A DNA stretch of 64,000 nt from CAMLFJ01 sp040902305 (lineage in GTDB: Bacteria; Methylomirabilota; Methylomirabilia; Rokubacteriales; CSP1-6). The notes beneath the pieces were generated by a model. That model searched no databases. It was not told where the DNA came from and worked only from the letters and a program-made list of their open reading frames with translations. Of this stretch, positions 51,831-61,455 are shown piece by piece. The stretch is from assembly GCA_040902305.1 (NCBI GenBank), contig JBBDXN010000125.1, forward strand, positions 1 to 64,000, read 5' to 3'. The position numbers and the translations under genes were made by a program. Every line of letters starts with the position of its first letter. The stretch's first letter is position 1.

Positions 51831-52723
51831 CGGCGACCTTGGGCTTCGTCGGCCTCGGCGCGATGGGTGGGCGCATGGCCCGGCGCCTGCTCGACGGAGG
51901 GTACGCGCTCTGCGGCTACAACCGCACCGCGGCCAAGGCGGCGGATCTCGTGCGGGCGGGCATGACCCTCGCCGCCTCGCCCCGCGACGTGGCCGAGCGC
52001 GCCGACGCGATCTTCACCATGGTCACCGACGACGCCGCGCTCGAGGCGGTGACCCGCGCGCCCGAGGGCCTGCTGGCCGGCTGGCGCCCGGGCTCCATCC
52101 TGATCGAGATGAGCACGGTGAGCCCGGCGGTGATCGAGCGGCTCGCGGCCGCGGTCTCGGCGCGTAGCGGCGCGCTGCTCGACGCGCCGGTGTCCGGCAG
52201 CCCGGCGACCCTGGACGCGGGCCAGCTCTCGTTCATGGTCGGGGGCGACCCGGCGGTGCTCGAGCGCGCCCGCCCGTTTCTCGAGGCCATCGGTCCCACC
52301 ATCACCCACGTGGGCCCGGTCGGGCTCGCCAAGAGCATGAAGATCGCGGTCAATCAGGGGCTGGCCGTGCAGATGCTCGCCTTCGCGGAGGCGGTGCTGC
52401 TGGCCGAGAAGGCGGGCGTCGAGCGGGCCCGCGCGGTGGAGGTGCTGCTGAAGAGCGTGGTGGCTTCCCCGATGGTGAAGTACCGCGGCCCTTTCGTTCT
52501 CGGCATGCCGCGGGAAGCCTGGTTCGACGTGGACATGATCCAGAAGGACCTGCGCCTCGCCCTCGACATGGCGCGCGCCTCCGGCGTGACCCTGCCCACC
52601 GTGGCCCTCACCCACGAGCTGATGACCGCCGCCAAGGGCCTCGGCCTCGCCAAGTACGACTTCGCGGTCATCTTCGACGTCATCGCCCACCTGAGCGCCC
52701 TCCCCCCCAGCAAGAAGCTGTGA
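51827..52723 (+). CDS. 3-hydroxyisobutyrate dehydrogenase-type NAD(P)-dependent oxidoreductase
   Basis: This 298-residue beta-hydroxyacid dehydrogenase has the NAD(P) fingerprint LGFVGLGAMGGRMARRLLDG, the substrate motif DAPVSGSPATLDAGQ (about 121) and the catalytic Lys in GLAKSMKIAVNQ (about 168-175). It may act on 3-hydroxyisobutyrate, tartronate semialdehyde or similar acids. ATG overlaps the RidA stop. It ends 58 bases before a long inverted repeat. Confidence 0.9.
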   Translation: MTATLGFVGLGAMGGRMARRLLDGGYALCGYNRTAAKAADLVRAGMTLAASPRDVAERADAIFTMVTDDAALEAVTRAPEGLLAGWRPGSILIEMSTVSPAVIERLAAAVSARSGALLDAPVSGSPATLDAGQLSFMVGGDPAVLERARPFLEAIGPTITHVGPVGLAKSMKIAVNQGLAVQMLAFAEAVLLAEKAGVERARAVEVLLKSVVASPMVKYRGPFVLGMPREAWFDVDMIQKDLRLALDMARASGVTLPTVALTHELMTAAKGLGLAKYDFAVIFDVIAHLSALPPSKKL

Positions 52724-52780
52724 TCTCGACCGTCATGCTCTGCCCGATGCTTCGTGGGATGGACGGGACGTCATAGGCTC

Positions 52781-52942
52781 GGGCGGGCGGGGCGGGGGCC
52801 CGCTCCCGGGGACCGTGTCTTCTGCGGGACATCGAAGCCCGCACCGGCCCATCTCGTGGCTCGATTGAGACGGCAGCACGGGTCGCGGCTCAGCGTGTCC
52901 CCGGGAGCGGCCCCCCGCCCCCCCCCCCCGGGCCGCCCGCCC
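52781..52942. repeat. long imperfect inverted repeat between convergent genes
   Basis: GGGCGGGCGG...GCTCCCGGGGAC (52781-52813 and on) is matched in reverse by GTCCCCGGGAGC...CCGCCCGCCC (52897-52942), with insertions in a run of 12 C (52918-52929). The loop is about 78 bases. It lies between the stops of two convergent genes, so it may be a bidirectional terminator. The high GC and homopolymer also make an assembly error possible. Confidence 0.65.
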
Positions 52943-52944
52943 AG

Positions 52945-53667
52945 CTAGGGCTCTTCGGTCGCGTCGTAGCGGAGGCGTCGCGACTGCATCCACCGCACCG
53001 CGAGCAGATCCTCGAACGCGATGAGCGCCCGGTTGCGGATCCCGTAGTGCGACACCCCGAAGCGTCGCGCCCGATGGTCCACCGGCAGCTCGAGCACGCG
53101 GCACCCCGCCATCCGCAGCAGCGTCGGCACGAAGCGGTGGAAGCCGCGGAAGCGCGGCAGACCGGCCAGGCAGCCGCGCCGCATCACGCGCAGGGTGCAC
53201 GCGCTATCGTGCACGTCCTCGCGGGTGATCGCGTTCCGTACCGCGTTGGCCACCCGCGACGAGGCCCGCTTGAGCCACGGATCGTCCCGCCGCTGCCGCC
53301 AGCCGGTCACCGCGTCGTAGCGGTCGAGGTGCGCGAGCATGCGCGGGATGTCGCGCGGATCGTTTTGCAGGTCGCTGTCCATCGTGACCACGATGCGACC
53401 GCGCGCCCGCGCGAACCCCGCGTCGATGGCCGCCGAGAGCCCGCGGTTGGCGGCCAGGCGCACCAGGCGCACGCGCGCGTCCGCCTCGAGGAGGGCCCGC
53501 ACGATCGCGGGCGTGGCGTCGGTGCTGCCGTCGTCGACGACGATGACCTCGGCCGAGCGGGCCAGCGCGTCGAGCACCGGGCCGAGCTCCGCCCACACCT
53601 CGGGGAGGCTGTCCGCCTCGTTGAAGGCCGGCAGCAGCACCGACAGCTCCGGCGCGGCCCCGCTCAC
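52945..53667 (-). CDS. family 2 glycosyltransferase (dolichyl-phosphate-mannose-synthase-like)
   Basis: This 240-residue GT-A enzyme has LSVLLPAFNEADSLPEVWAE at the start, VIVVDDGSTDATP, the metal motif MDSDLQNDP (about 92-100) and RDDPWLKRASSRVANAVRN. It has no C-terminal membrane helices, unlike many of its kin. GTG 53667 overlaps the stop of the upstream GT39-like gene as GTGA. It probably makes a lipid-linked sugar donor that the neighbouring GT39 uses. Confidence 0.87.
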   Translation of the reverse strand: MSGAAPELSVLLPAFNEADSLPEVWAELGPVLDALARSAEVIVVDDGSTDATPAIVRALLEADARVRLVRLAANRGLSAAIDAGFARARGRIVVTMDSDLQNDPRDIPRMLAHLDRYDAVTGWRQRRDDPWLKRASSRVANAVRNAITREDVHDSACTLRVMRRGCLAGLPRFRGFHRFVPTLLRMAGCRVLELPVDHRARRFGVSHYGIRNRALIAFEDLLAVRWMQSRRLRYDATEEP

Positions 53668-55259
53668 CGCCGCGGCCCCAGCAGGACCATCCGGTCGCGG
53701 CCCACGCGCTCGGCCACGAGCACCTGCCAGCGCGCTTCGTTGGCCCCGCGCATCTTCTCCCACCGCTCCTCGTGCATCAACACCACGTCCCCGGGTCCCG
53801 GGGCCGCCAGCAGCGCCTCCAGATCGGCCAGGCGGGGCAGCTCGTGGATCGGCTGCCGCAGATAGAAATCATGCGCCAGCCCCGCATCGAGATGCGTCAC
53901 GATGCGGGGATCGGGCGGCAACCGCTCGGCCACCGCCACGGTGAACGCGCGGATATTGGTTCGCTCGGCATAGCGGCCCGGGTAGGTCCATCCCTCGACG
54001 GCCAGGATCCCGCCGAGGGCGAGCGCGAGCGCCCCGGTGGCCGCGATGCCCGAGCCCCGGATGGCCAGAAACCCGAACGCGGCCACCGGGCCGGCGACCG
54101 CGAGCGCGGCGATCACCCAGCGCGGCCAGCCGGGTGGCGGCACGAAGGTGCCCCCGCCGGCGGGCATCTCGACCAGGATCACCGCGGCCCCCACCGCCAA
54201 CACCGCGAGCGCCCCGAACGACGCCAGGAGCGCCCACCGGCCGCGCCGGGACGGCTCGAGCGGCGCGCGCGTCAGCAGCTCCGCGATCAGCAACGAGAGC
54301 GGCGGCACCACCGGCAGAAAATAGCGGGCGCGCTGCTCCCCGGAGAGGCTCACCGCCACCGCGATGACCGCGGTCCACGCCAGCAGCGGCCGCCGGCGCG
54401 GATCCCGGTCGCGCCACCACCACCAGAAGCCCGCGACCAGAAACAGCGTCCATGGGAGGAAGCGTCCGAGGTTGTCCAGCAGCTCCTCGACGCGCGAGCT
54501 CGTCGTCTCGCGAAAATACCAGTCGCCGTAGTGGGCGACCACGACGCCGCCCACGTAGCTCCGTTCCGTCTGGAACAGATAGGGCAGGAACCACGGCAGG
54601 CTCGCGAGCGCGAGGATGCCGATTCCCATGGGGAGCCGCAGCCACCGGAGGCCCCGCCACCAGCCGTCCTCGACCAGCACCACCGCGAGCGCGGCCACGA
54701 GCGCCATCAGAGCCGCCGGCCCCTTGGTGGCCAGGGCCGCGGCTACGCAGAGGTAGAAGCCGATCAGGCGCGGGCGGGGGGCGGACGCGAGCCGCGCGGT
54801 CAGCAGGAAGTAGAGCGCCCAGGCCAGCCACGCGGTCATCAGCATGTCGGAGAAGACCTGGTGCGACATGAAGTAGAAGAACGGCGCGGTGGCGAGCACG
54901 AGGCCGGCGGCGAGCCCGACGCTTGCGTCCCAGAGCCGGTGGCCGAGGGCGACCACCGCCAGCAGCGCCGCGAGCGCGCCGAGGAGGGAGGCCAGCGGCG
55001 CGGTGGCCTCGTTCACCACGCCGAATGGCTTGGCCAGGAGCGCGACGGTCCAGAAGAAGAGCGGCGGCTTGTTCAGATAGATCACGCCGCGCACGCGGGG
55101 GAGAAGCCAGGTGTGATGCTCGACCGCTTCGCGGGCGAGCAGGGCGAAGCGGGCCTCGTCCTGGTTGGCGAACGGCCGGCGGCCGATCGGCAGGGCAAAG
55201 ACGACGAGGGCCGCCACGAGCAGCAGCGCGATCAGCGCCGCCGCGCGGGCGCGGCTCAG
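53664..55259 (-). CDS. GT39/ArnT-like membrane glycosyltransferase, possible CTG start
   Basis: This is about 530 residues with eleven or so membrane helices. The PMT/ArnT-type first loop FANQDEARFALLAREAVEHH (about 30-50) carries the catalytic acid, followed by LNKPPLFFWTVALLAKPFG. A soluble C-terminal domain ends VGRDRMVLLGPRR. The N-terminal helix starts at LSRARAAALIALLLV. The only upstream start is a CTG at 55259 that overlaps the CitE stop as CTGA; no ATG, GTG or TTG is available before the first helix. The ribosome binding site (GGGGG) is weak. Confidence 0.85.
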   Translation of the reverse strand: MSRARAAALIALLLVAALVVFALPIGRRPFANQDEARFALLAREAVEHHTWLLPRVRGVIYLNKPPLFFWTVALLAKPFGVVNEATAPLASLLGALAALLAVVALGHRLWDASVGLAAGLVLATAPFFYFMSHQVFSDMLMTAWLAWALYFLLTARLASAPRPRLIGFYLCVAAALATKGPAALMALVAALAVVLVEDGWWRGLRWLRLPMGIGILALASLPWFLPYLFQTERSYVGGVVVAHYGDWYFRETTSSRVEELLDNLGRFLPWTLFLVAGFWWWWRDRDPRRRPLLAWTAVIAVAVSLSGEQRARYFLPVVPPLSLLIAELLTRAPLEPSRRGRWALLASFGALAVLAVGAAVILVEMPAGGGTFVPPPGWPRWVIAALAVAGPVAAFGFLAIRGSGIAATGALALALGGILAVEGWTYPGRYAERTNIRAFTVAVAERLPPDPRIVTHLDAGLAHDFYLRQPIHELPRLADLEALLAAPGPGDVVLMHEERWEKMRGANEARWQVLVAERVGRDRMVLLGPRR

Positions 55260-56140
55260 AGCACCCCCGCGCGCCGGGCCCGCTCCGCGATCTTGCGGGC
55301 CCGCGTGAGATGCGGCATGTCCATCATCTGCCCTTTCCAGGCGAAGGCCCCGGCGCCCCGCCGCGCCTGCTCCTCGAAGGCGGCGATGAGGGCGACCGCC
55401 TCCTCCGCGTCCGCCTTGGACGGGGTGAACTCGGCGTTGATCACCTCGATCTGGCCCGGGTGGATCGAGATCTTGCCGCTGAAGCCCATCGCCGCCCCTT
55501 CCCGGCACTCGCGGCGGAGCCCGTCGAGGTCCGGGATGTCGGTGTAGACCGTATCGAGCGCCTCCACGCCCGCCGCCGAGGCGGCCACCGCGCACATCAC
55601 TCGCGCGTAGCGCGGGATGTCGAGATAACGGCCGTCCGCGTCGCGGGTTCGGGGCAGCCCCATCGCGGCCGACAGGTCCTCGATACCCCAGGAGACCGCG
55701 GCGACGCGGGGGCTCGCGCCGGCGATCTCCTTGATATTGAGCAAGCCCTCCGGCGTCTCGGTGGCGATCAGGACCAGGCGCGTCGAGCCGAAGGGCACCC
55801 CGTGACGCTGCTCGAGGGCGTCGAGCATGGCGGCGACCCGGCGGACGTCCTCGGCCCGGCGCGGCTTGGGCACGACGTAGCCGTCGGGGCGCCCCGCGAT
55901 GGTCTCGGCCAGGTCGGCCTCCGCGTGGTCCGTGAAGACCGGATTCATCCGGATCCAGCGCTCGCGGCCGCCAAAGTCGAGCGTCTCGAGCCAGCCCCGG
56001 ACGATCGGCCGGGTGGCCGCCTTGCGATCGGGCGTCACCGCGTCCTCCAGGTCCAGGATCAGGCCGTCGGCGGGCAGGGTCAGCGCCTTCGCGATCATCT
56101 TCTCGTTCCCGCCCGGCACGAAGTGGAGCGAGCGCCGCAT
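55256..56140 (-). CDS. HpcH/HpaI aldolase/citrate lyase beta-like protein (CitE family)
   Basis: This 294-residue TIM-barrel lyase has MRRSLHFVPGGNEKMIAKAL at the start, LILDLEDAVTPDRK (metal-site acids, about 31-44), ATETPEGLLNIKEIAGAS and GIEDLSAAMGLPR. It probably acts on malyl-, citramalyl- or similar CoA esters. It starts 17 bases after the MaoC coding end, and MaoC is a common partner. The stop overlaps the glycosyltransferase start. Confidence 0.9.
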   Translation of the reverse strand: MRRSLHFVPGGNEKMIAKALTLPADGLILDLEDAVTPDRKAATRPIVRGWLETLDFGGRERWIRMNPVFTDHAEADLAETIAGRPDGYVVPKPRRAEDVRRVAAMLDALEQRHGVPFGSTRLVLIATETPEGLLNIKEIAGASPRVAAVSWGIEDLSAAMGLPRTRDADGRYLDIPRYARVMCAVAASAAGVEALDTVYTDIPDLDGLRRECREGAAMGFSGKISIHPGQIEVINAEFTPSKADAEEAVALIAAFEEQARRGAGAFAWKGQMMDMPHLTRARKIAERARRAGVL

Positions 56141-56156
56141 GAGTGGGCCCGCGCCC

Positions 56157-56609
56157 TCAGGCGCCCCGGCGCCGCATCATGGCGGCGCGGCGGCAGGTCA
56201 TCACCACGTCGCCGTGCTGGTTGCGGGCCCGGTGCTCGAAGATCACGATACCCCACTGTGGCCGCGACTTCGACTCCCGCTTCTCCACCACCTCGGTCTC
56301 CGAGTAGATGGTGTCGCCGTGGAAGACCGGCTTGGGAAACTCCACCTTCTCGAAGCCCAGATTGCCGACGGTGGTCCCGAGCGTGGTCTCCCCGACGCTC
56401 AGCCCCACCGCGATCCCGAGGGTGAGCAGGCTGTTGACGAGCGGCTTGCCGAACTCGGCCTTCTGGGCGGCGTGGAAATCGACGTGCAGCGGCTGCGGGT
56501 TCATGGTGAGACAGCTGAAGAACACGTTGTCGGATTCGGTGATGGTGCGCCCCGGCTGATGCCGGTAGACGTGGCCCGGCTCGAGCTCCTCGAACAGCTT
56601 GCCCGCCAT
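56157..56609 (-). CDS. MaoC-family hydratase
   Basis: This 150-residue hot-dog-fold protein is of the enoyl-CoA hydratase 2 type. Family motifs are TITESDNVFFSCLTMNPQPLHVD (the hydratase D...N...H set, read as DNVFF, then MNPQPLHVD) and VFHGDTIYSETEVVEKRESKS. It lies in front of citE on the same strand, a pairing seen in mesaconyl-CoA or similar organic-acid routes. ATG 56609 follows AGGAGACGACCG. Confidence 0.9.
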   Translation of the reverse strand: MAGKLFEELEPGHVYRHQPGRTITESDNVFFSCLTMNPQPLHVDFHAAQKAEFGKPLVNSLLTLGIAVGLSVGETTLGTTVGNLGFEKVEFPKPVFHGDTIYSETEVVEKRESKSRPQWGIVIFEHRARNQHGDVVMTCRRAAMMRRRGA

Positions 56610-56638
56610 CGGTCGTCTCCTGGGTGGGGCGCGCCGGC

Positions 56639-57454
<816 letters not shown>

Positions 57455-57478
57455 CGAGATCAGGCATGACGCGGGAAG

Positions 57479-58909
57479 CTAGCAGGCCGGACGGCGGAGC
57501 ACGGCCGGGTCGATCCGCCGGGGCACCCACTGGCCGTCGCTGGGGCTGCCGAGCAGCCGGCCGTGGTCCGCGATGATCTTGCCGCGGAGCACGGTCATGA
57601 CGGGCCAGCCCGAGACCGCCCAGCCTTCCCAGGGGCTGTAGTCCGTCACGTGGAAGTCGTCCCTGGTGAGTGTCTTGCGAATCGTGGGGTCGATCAGCAC
57701 GAGGTCGGCGTCGCTGCCCGGGGCGATGACGCCCTTCTTGGGGTAGAGCCCGAGGATCTTCGCGGCGTTGGTGGCGGTGACGTCGGCGAAGCGCGGCAGC
57801 GACATCCCGCGCTTGACCACCCCCTCGGTGTAGCCGATGCCGATGCGGGCCTCCGCCCCCACGTTGCCGCCGGTCACGTCCTCGATGGTGCGGCCCTTGA
57901 GCTTGAGCTCGAGGCTCGTCGGGTACTCGTCGGTGGCCAGGGTCGAAAGCCCGTTCCCCACGAGACCGTCCCAGAGGGCCTGCTGGTCCTCGGGGAACTT
58001 GAGCGACGGGTAGGTGTGCGAGCAGAAGCCGCGCGGCGTCTTGTAGTACTCGGCGGTGAAGCAGGCGTACTGGTGCAGGGTCTCGCCGTAAACGGGCAGG
58101 CCCTGCGCCCGGGCCTCCACCACCGCCTCCACGCCCTCGGCGGCCGAGACGTGGACGAAGTACACGCCGGCGCCGCTCGCCCGGGCCAGCGCGATGGTCC
58201 GTCGGAACGCGAGCAGCTCGGAGAGCTTGGTGTGCACGAGATGGAGGTTGCTCCCCTCCATCCGCCCCTCCTCGCGGAAGCGCTCGTAGTTGAACTGGAC
58301 CAGGTCCTCGTCCTCTCCGTGCACGACCATGATGCCGCCCGCCTTCGCGACCTTCTCCATCGCGAAATGGATGCGCCCGAAGTCGATGCGGTTGCCCGCG
58401 CGCTTGGGATGCGGCGGCAGCACGTTGGTGGTGAACACCTTGAAGCTCGGATGGCCCGCCTGGATCGCCTCGCCGATCTGGTCGAAGACGCGGAGCGGCA
58501 GCGCCCCGGCCAGCGTGAGGTGGAAGGCGTAGTCCACGTAGGAGTTGCCCTTCCACCGCGCCGCGCGCTGCTCGATCACCGGCTGGATGTCACCGCCCGG
58601 GCGCACGTAGGCGAAATCGATATGGGTGGTGGTCCCGCCGCACGCCATGCCCTTGGTATCGTCCTCGGGGCCGAGGGTGATCGCGGGCTCCTCGGGATGC
58701 GACATGATCCCGTGGGCCAGGTGGGCGTGGGGCTCGACGCCGCCGGGGGAAACGATCTGGCCCGCCGCGTCGATCACGCGGGCGCCCTCGGTGGGGAGCG
58801 TGCCGGGCGCGCCGATCGCGGCGATCCGTTCCCCCTGCACGCCCACGTCCCAGAGCCCAACGCCCTGCGGCGTGATGACCTGCCCGTTGCGGATCACGAG
58901 ATCGAGCAC
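57479..58909 (-). CDS. dihydropyrimidinase-like amidohydrolase
   Basis: This 476-residue cyclic amidohydrolase has the zinc site GVEPHAHLAHGI (about 57-68; the usual D-x-H-x-H motif appears here as EPHAH), the later VVHGEDEDLVQF, YFVHVSAAEGVEAV and TLATDEYPTSLE. It belongs to the D-hydantoinase/dihydropyrimidinase/allantoinase group. The carbamylated Lys and final Asp regions look intact. It is convergent with nothing and lies just downstream of the liv operon. Confidence 0.88.
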   Translation of the reverse strand: MLDLVIRNGQVITPQGVGLWDVGVQGERIAAIGAPGTLPTEGARVIDAAGQIVSPGGVEPHAHLAHGIMSHPEEPAITLGPEDDTKGMACGGTTTHIDFAYVRPGGDIQPVIEQRAARWKGNSYVDYAFHLTLAGALPLRVFDQIGEAIQAGHPSFKVFTTNVLPPHPKRAGNRIDFGRIHFAMEKVAKAGGIMVVHGEDEDLVQFNYERFREEGRMEGSNLHLVHTKLSELLAFRRTIALARASGAGVYFVHVSAAEGVEAVVEARAQGLPVYGETLHQYACFTAEYYKTPRGFCSHTYPSLKFPEDQQALWDGLVGNGLSTLATDEYPTSLELKLKGRTIEDVTGGNVGAEARIGIGYTEGVVKRGMSLPRFADVTATNAAKILGLYPKKGVIAPGSDADLVLIDPTIRKTLTRDDFHVTDYSPWEGWAVSGWPVMTVLRGKIIADHGRLLGSPSDGQWVPRRIDPAVLRRPAC

Positions 58910-59045
58910 GAAGGGAGCCTAGCCCAGGTGACGCGCGGCCGTCAACGATCGCGGGCGGGGGGCGTCACGACCGGGCGGGGCGCCGCCGATGCCACCCCGT
59001 CCGTGATGGGCGAGAAGATCAGATCGGCCAGGGGCCCCGCGGGCA

Positions 59046-59756
59046 TCACATCCCCAGATAGGCGCGCTGCACGTGCTCGTTGTCGAGCAGGTCGCGGCCG
59101 GCACCCGAGAGCACGACCCGGCCGTTCTCGAGCACGTAGCCGCGGCCGGCCAGGCCGAGCGCCTGGCGCGTGTTCTGCTCCACCAGCAGCACGGTGGTCC
59201 CCGCCCGGTTGATCGCCGCGACGATCGCGAAGATCTCCTGCACGATCCGGGGCGCGAGCCCGAGCGACGGCTCGTCCAGCATCAGGAGGCGCGGCCGCGC
59301 CATCAGCGCGCGCCCGATGGCCAGCATCTGCTGCTGGCCGCCCGACATGGTGCCGGCGGCCTGCCGCCGCCGCTCGGCCAGGATCGGGAAGAGTCCCAGC
59401 ACGCGCTCCAGGCTCTCGCGCCGGTGGGGGCGGGCCGCCCGCGTATACGAGCCCAGCTCGAGGTTCTCCAGCACGGTGAGGCTCGGGAAGATCTTGCGGC
59501 CCTCGGGCACCTGCACCACGCCCCGCTCCACCACCGCGTGGCAGGGCAGCCGGTCGAGGCGCGCGCCGTCGAGCACGATCTCCCCCGCCCGCGGGCGCAA
59601 GAGCCCGGAGATCGCGCGCAGCATCGTGGTCTTGCCCGCGCCGTTGGCGCCGACCACCGAGAGGATCTCCCCGGGCTCGATCACCAGGTCGATCCCGCGG
59701 AGCGCGGGCAGGTCCCCGTAGGCCACGTCCACTCCCCGGAGCGCGAGCAGGCTCAC
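59046..59756 (-). CDS. livF: branched-chain amino-acid type ABC transporter ATPase (LivF)
   Basis: This 236-residue ATPase is complete: Walker A VVGANGAGKTTML, signature TMSGGQQQMLAIGR, Walker B LLMLDEPSLGLAP and switch VEQNTRQAL. GTG 59756 overlaps the LivG stop as GTGA. It is the last gene of the operon. The substrate of the transporter is not fixed by sequence; such systems carry amino acids, amides, urea and aromatic acids. Confidence 0.93.
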   Translation of the reverse strand: MSLLALRGVDVAYGDLPALRGIDLVIEPGEILSVVGANGAGKTTMLRAISGLLRPRAGEIVLDGARLDRLPCHAVVERGVVQVPEGRKIFPSLTVLENLELGSYTRAARPHRRESLERVLGLFPILAERRRQAAGTMSGGQQQMLAIGRALMARPRLLMLDEPSLGLAPRIVQEIFAIVAAINRAGTTVLLVEQNTRQALGLAGRGYVLENGRVVLSGAGRDLLDNEHVQRAYLGM

Positions 59757-60487
59757 CGCGATACCTCCCCCGGCGTCTCGCCCAGATACGCTTCCACCAC
59801 CCGGGGGTCGCGCGCCACCGTCGCGGGGGCGCCCTCCGCGATCTGCTCGCCGTGGTGCAGGACCACGAGGCGATGGGACAGGGCCAGGATCGCGCGCATC
59901 ACGTGCTCGATGATCAGCAGGCTCACCCCGCGCGCGTGGATGCGGCGGATCAGCTCGATGATCGCCTCGATCTCGGTGGGGTTCAGCCCCGCCATCACCT
60001 CGTCCAGCAGCAGCAGCCGGGGGCCGGTGGCGAGCCCGCGGGCCACCTCGAGGCGCTTGCGGTCGGCGAGCGTGAGGCTGCGGGCGGGCACGTCGCGGCG
60101 CGGGCCGAGCCCGACGAAGTCCACGATCTCGGCGGCCTGGCGGCGGGCTCCCCCGACGTCGCGGGCCCGATTGAAGGCGCCCACCATCACGTTCTCCAGG
60201 GTGGTGAGCCCGGCGAAGGGCTGCACGAGCTGGAACGTCCGCGCGAGCCCGAGACGACAGATCGCGTGAGGCTTGAGCCCGATCAGGGAGGCGCCGTCGA
60301 AGCGGATGGCGCCGGCGCTCGGCGCGTGAAATCCCGCGATGAGATGGAACACGGTGGTCTTGCCCGCGCCGTTGGGCCCGATGAGGCCCACGATCTCGCC
60401 GGGGGCGACCGTGAGGTCGAACCGGTTCACGGCCTGGAGCCCGCCGAAGCGCTTGCTGAGCCCCCACACCTCGAGGCCCGCGCTCAC
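59753..60487 (-). CDS. livG: branched-chain amino-acid type ABC transporter ATPase (LivG)
   Basis: This 244-residue ATPase has Walker A LIGPNGAGKTTVFH, Walker B LLLLDEVMAGLNP and switch IIEHVMRAI. The signature is SLTLADRKRLEVARG, an altered form of the usual LSGGQ-type motif, as is common in LivG. GTG 60487 overlaps the LivM stop. A complete counterpart here makes the broken livG at 50573-51026 easy to recognise. Confidence 0.92.
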   Translation of the reverse strand: MSAGLEVWGLSKRFGGLQAVNRFDLTVAPGEIVGLIGPNGAGKTTVFHLIAGFHAPSAGAIRFDGASLIGLKPHAICRLGLARTFQLVQPFAGLTTLENVMVGAFNRARDVGGARRQAAEIVDFVGLGPRRDVPARSLTLADRKRLEVARGLATGPRLLLLDEVMAGLNPTEIEAIIELIRRIHARGVSLLIIEHVMRAILALSHRLVVLHHGEQIAEGAPATVARDPRVVEAYLGETPGEVSR

Positions 60488-61455
60488 GCCGGTCGCCCGC
60501 CCGCCACCCGTCGGCTCCGGATCCAGCCCATCAAGCCGTTCGGCAGAAACGAGATGACCAGGATCAGGACCAGTCCGTAGAGCATGATGTCGGCGCCCGC
60601 GCGCCCGCGCAGCACCGCCCGCGTGATCTCGGAGATCGGGGTGAGCACGAACGAGCCCAGCAGCGGCCCCGCCACCGTGCCCGCGCCGCCCACGATCGCG
60701 GGCAGGAGTCCCTGGATGGAGATGGCGGGCCCGAAGGTCAGGGTCGGATCGATGTAGGCGAAGTACTGCGCGTAGAAGGTCCCCCCGAGTGCGGTGAGGA
60801 ACGACGACACCGCCATGGCGGAGAGCTTGGTGGCGAGCGCGTTGACCCCGGCCGCCTCCGCCGCGTCCTCGTTCTCGCGGACCGCGGCCAGGGTGTACCC
60901 CATGCGCGAGCGCTCGATCAGCCGGCAGATCACGAGTACGCTCAGCACCATGGCCAGGATCACGTAGTAATACGGCAGCTTGCCCACGAAGAGGAATTGC
61001 AGGGGCGCCGAGCCGCGGCTCGGCACCNNNNNNNNNNCCACCACCAGGCCGAGCGAGGAGCCCACCGCCTTCCAGTTCACCGCGATCACGCGCAGCATCT
61101 CCGCGAAGGCCAGGGTCACCAGCGAGAAGTACGGCCCGCGGAGCCCGTAGCGGAACGAGAGGTAGCCCGCGAAGAGGCCGAATGCGGCGGCGAGGGCGCC
61201 CCCCACGAGCATGCCGAGCCACGGGGTGAGGCCCAGGTGCAGGAAGAGCAGAGTGGAGGTATAGGCCCCGATGCCAAAGAAGGCGGCGTGGCCGAACGAG
61301 AACTGCCCGCCGTAACCCCCGAGGATGTTCCAGCACGTGCCCAGGTAGCCGAAGAAGAGGGTGGTGATCAGCACCTCGAGGGCGTACTTGGGCAGGAGCG
61401 GCGGCACCACCACCAGCGCGGCGAGACCGATGACAATCGCGAGCCTAGCGACCAC
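60484..61455 (-). CDS. livM: branched-chain amino-acid type ABC permease (LivM), with a gap of ten N
   Basis: This 323-residue permease has about nine helices, the family start LGGYGGQFSFGHAAFFGIGA and loop MGYTLAAVRENEDAAEAAGV. Positions 61028-61037 are N and translate to unknown residues between SSLGLVV and VPSRGS; the true gap length is unknown, but the frame is kept in this record. GTG 61455 overlaps the LivH stop by 11 bases. Confidence 0.9.
   Translation of the reverse strand: MVARLAIVIGLAALVVVPPLLPKYALEVLITTLFFGYLGTCWNILGGYGGQFSFGHAAFFGIGAYTSTLLFLHLGLTPWLGMLVGGALAAAFGLFAGYLSFRYGLRGPYFSLVTLAFAEMLRVIAVNWKAVGSSLGLVVXXXXVPSRGSAPLQFLFVGKLPYYYVILAMVLSVLVICRLIERSRMGYTLAAVRENEDAAEAAGVNALATKLSAMAVSSFLTALGGTFYAQYFAYIDPTLTFGPAISIQGLLPAIVGGAGTVAGPLLGSFVLTPISEITRAVLRGRAGADIMLYGLVLILVISFLPNGLMGWIRSRRVAGGRPA
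61028..61037. other. assembly gap (ten N)
   Basis: Ten undetermined bases lie inside livM. The number is a typical placeholder, so the real distance between flanks may differ. Confidence 0.98.

Noticed and set aside
53772..55547. A 591-codon plus-strand frame opposite the GT39-like gene
   Set aside because: The opposite strand has a consistent membrane glycosyltransferase; the composition of the plus frame is typical of a shadow.
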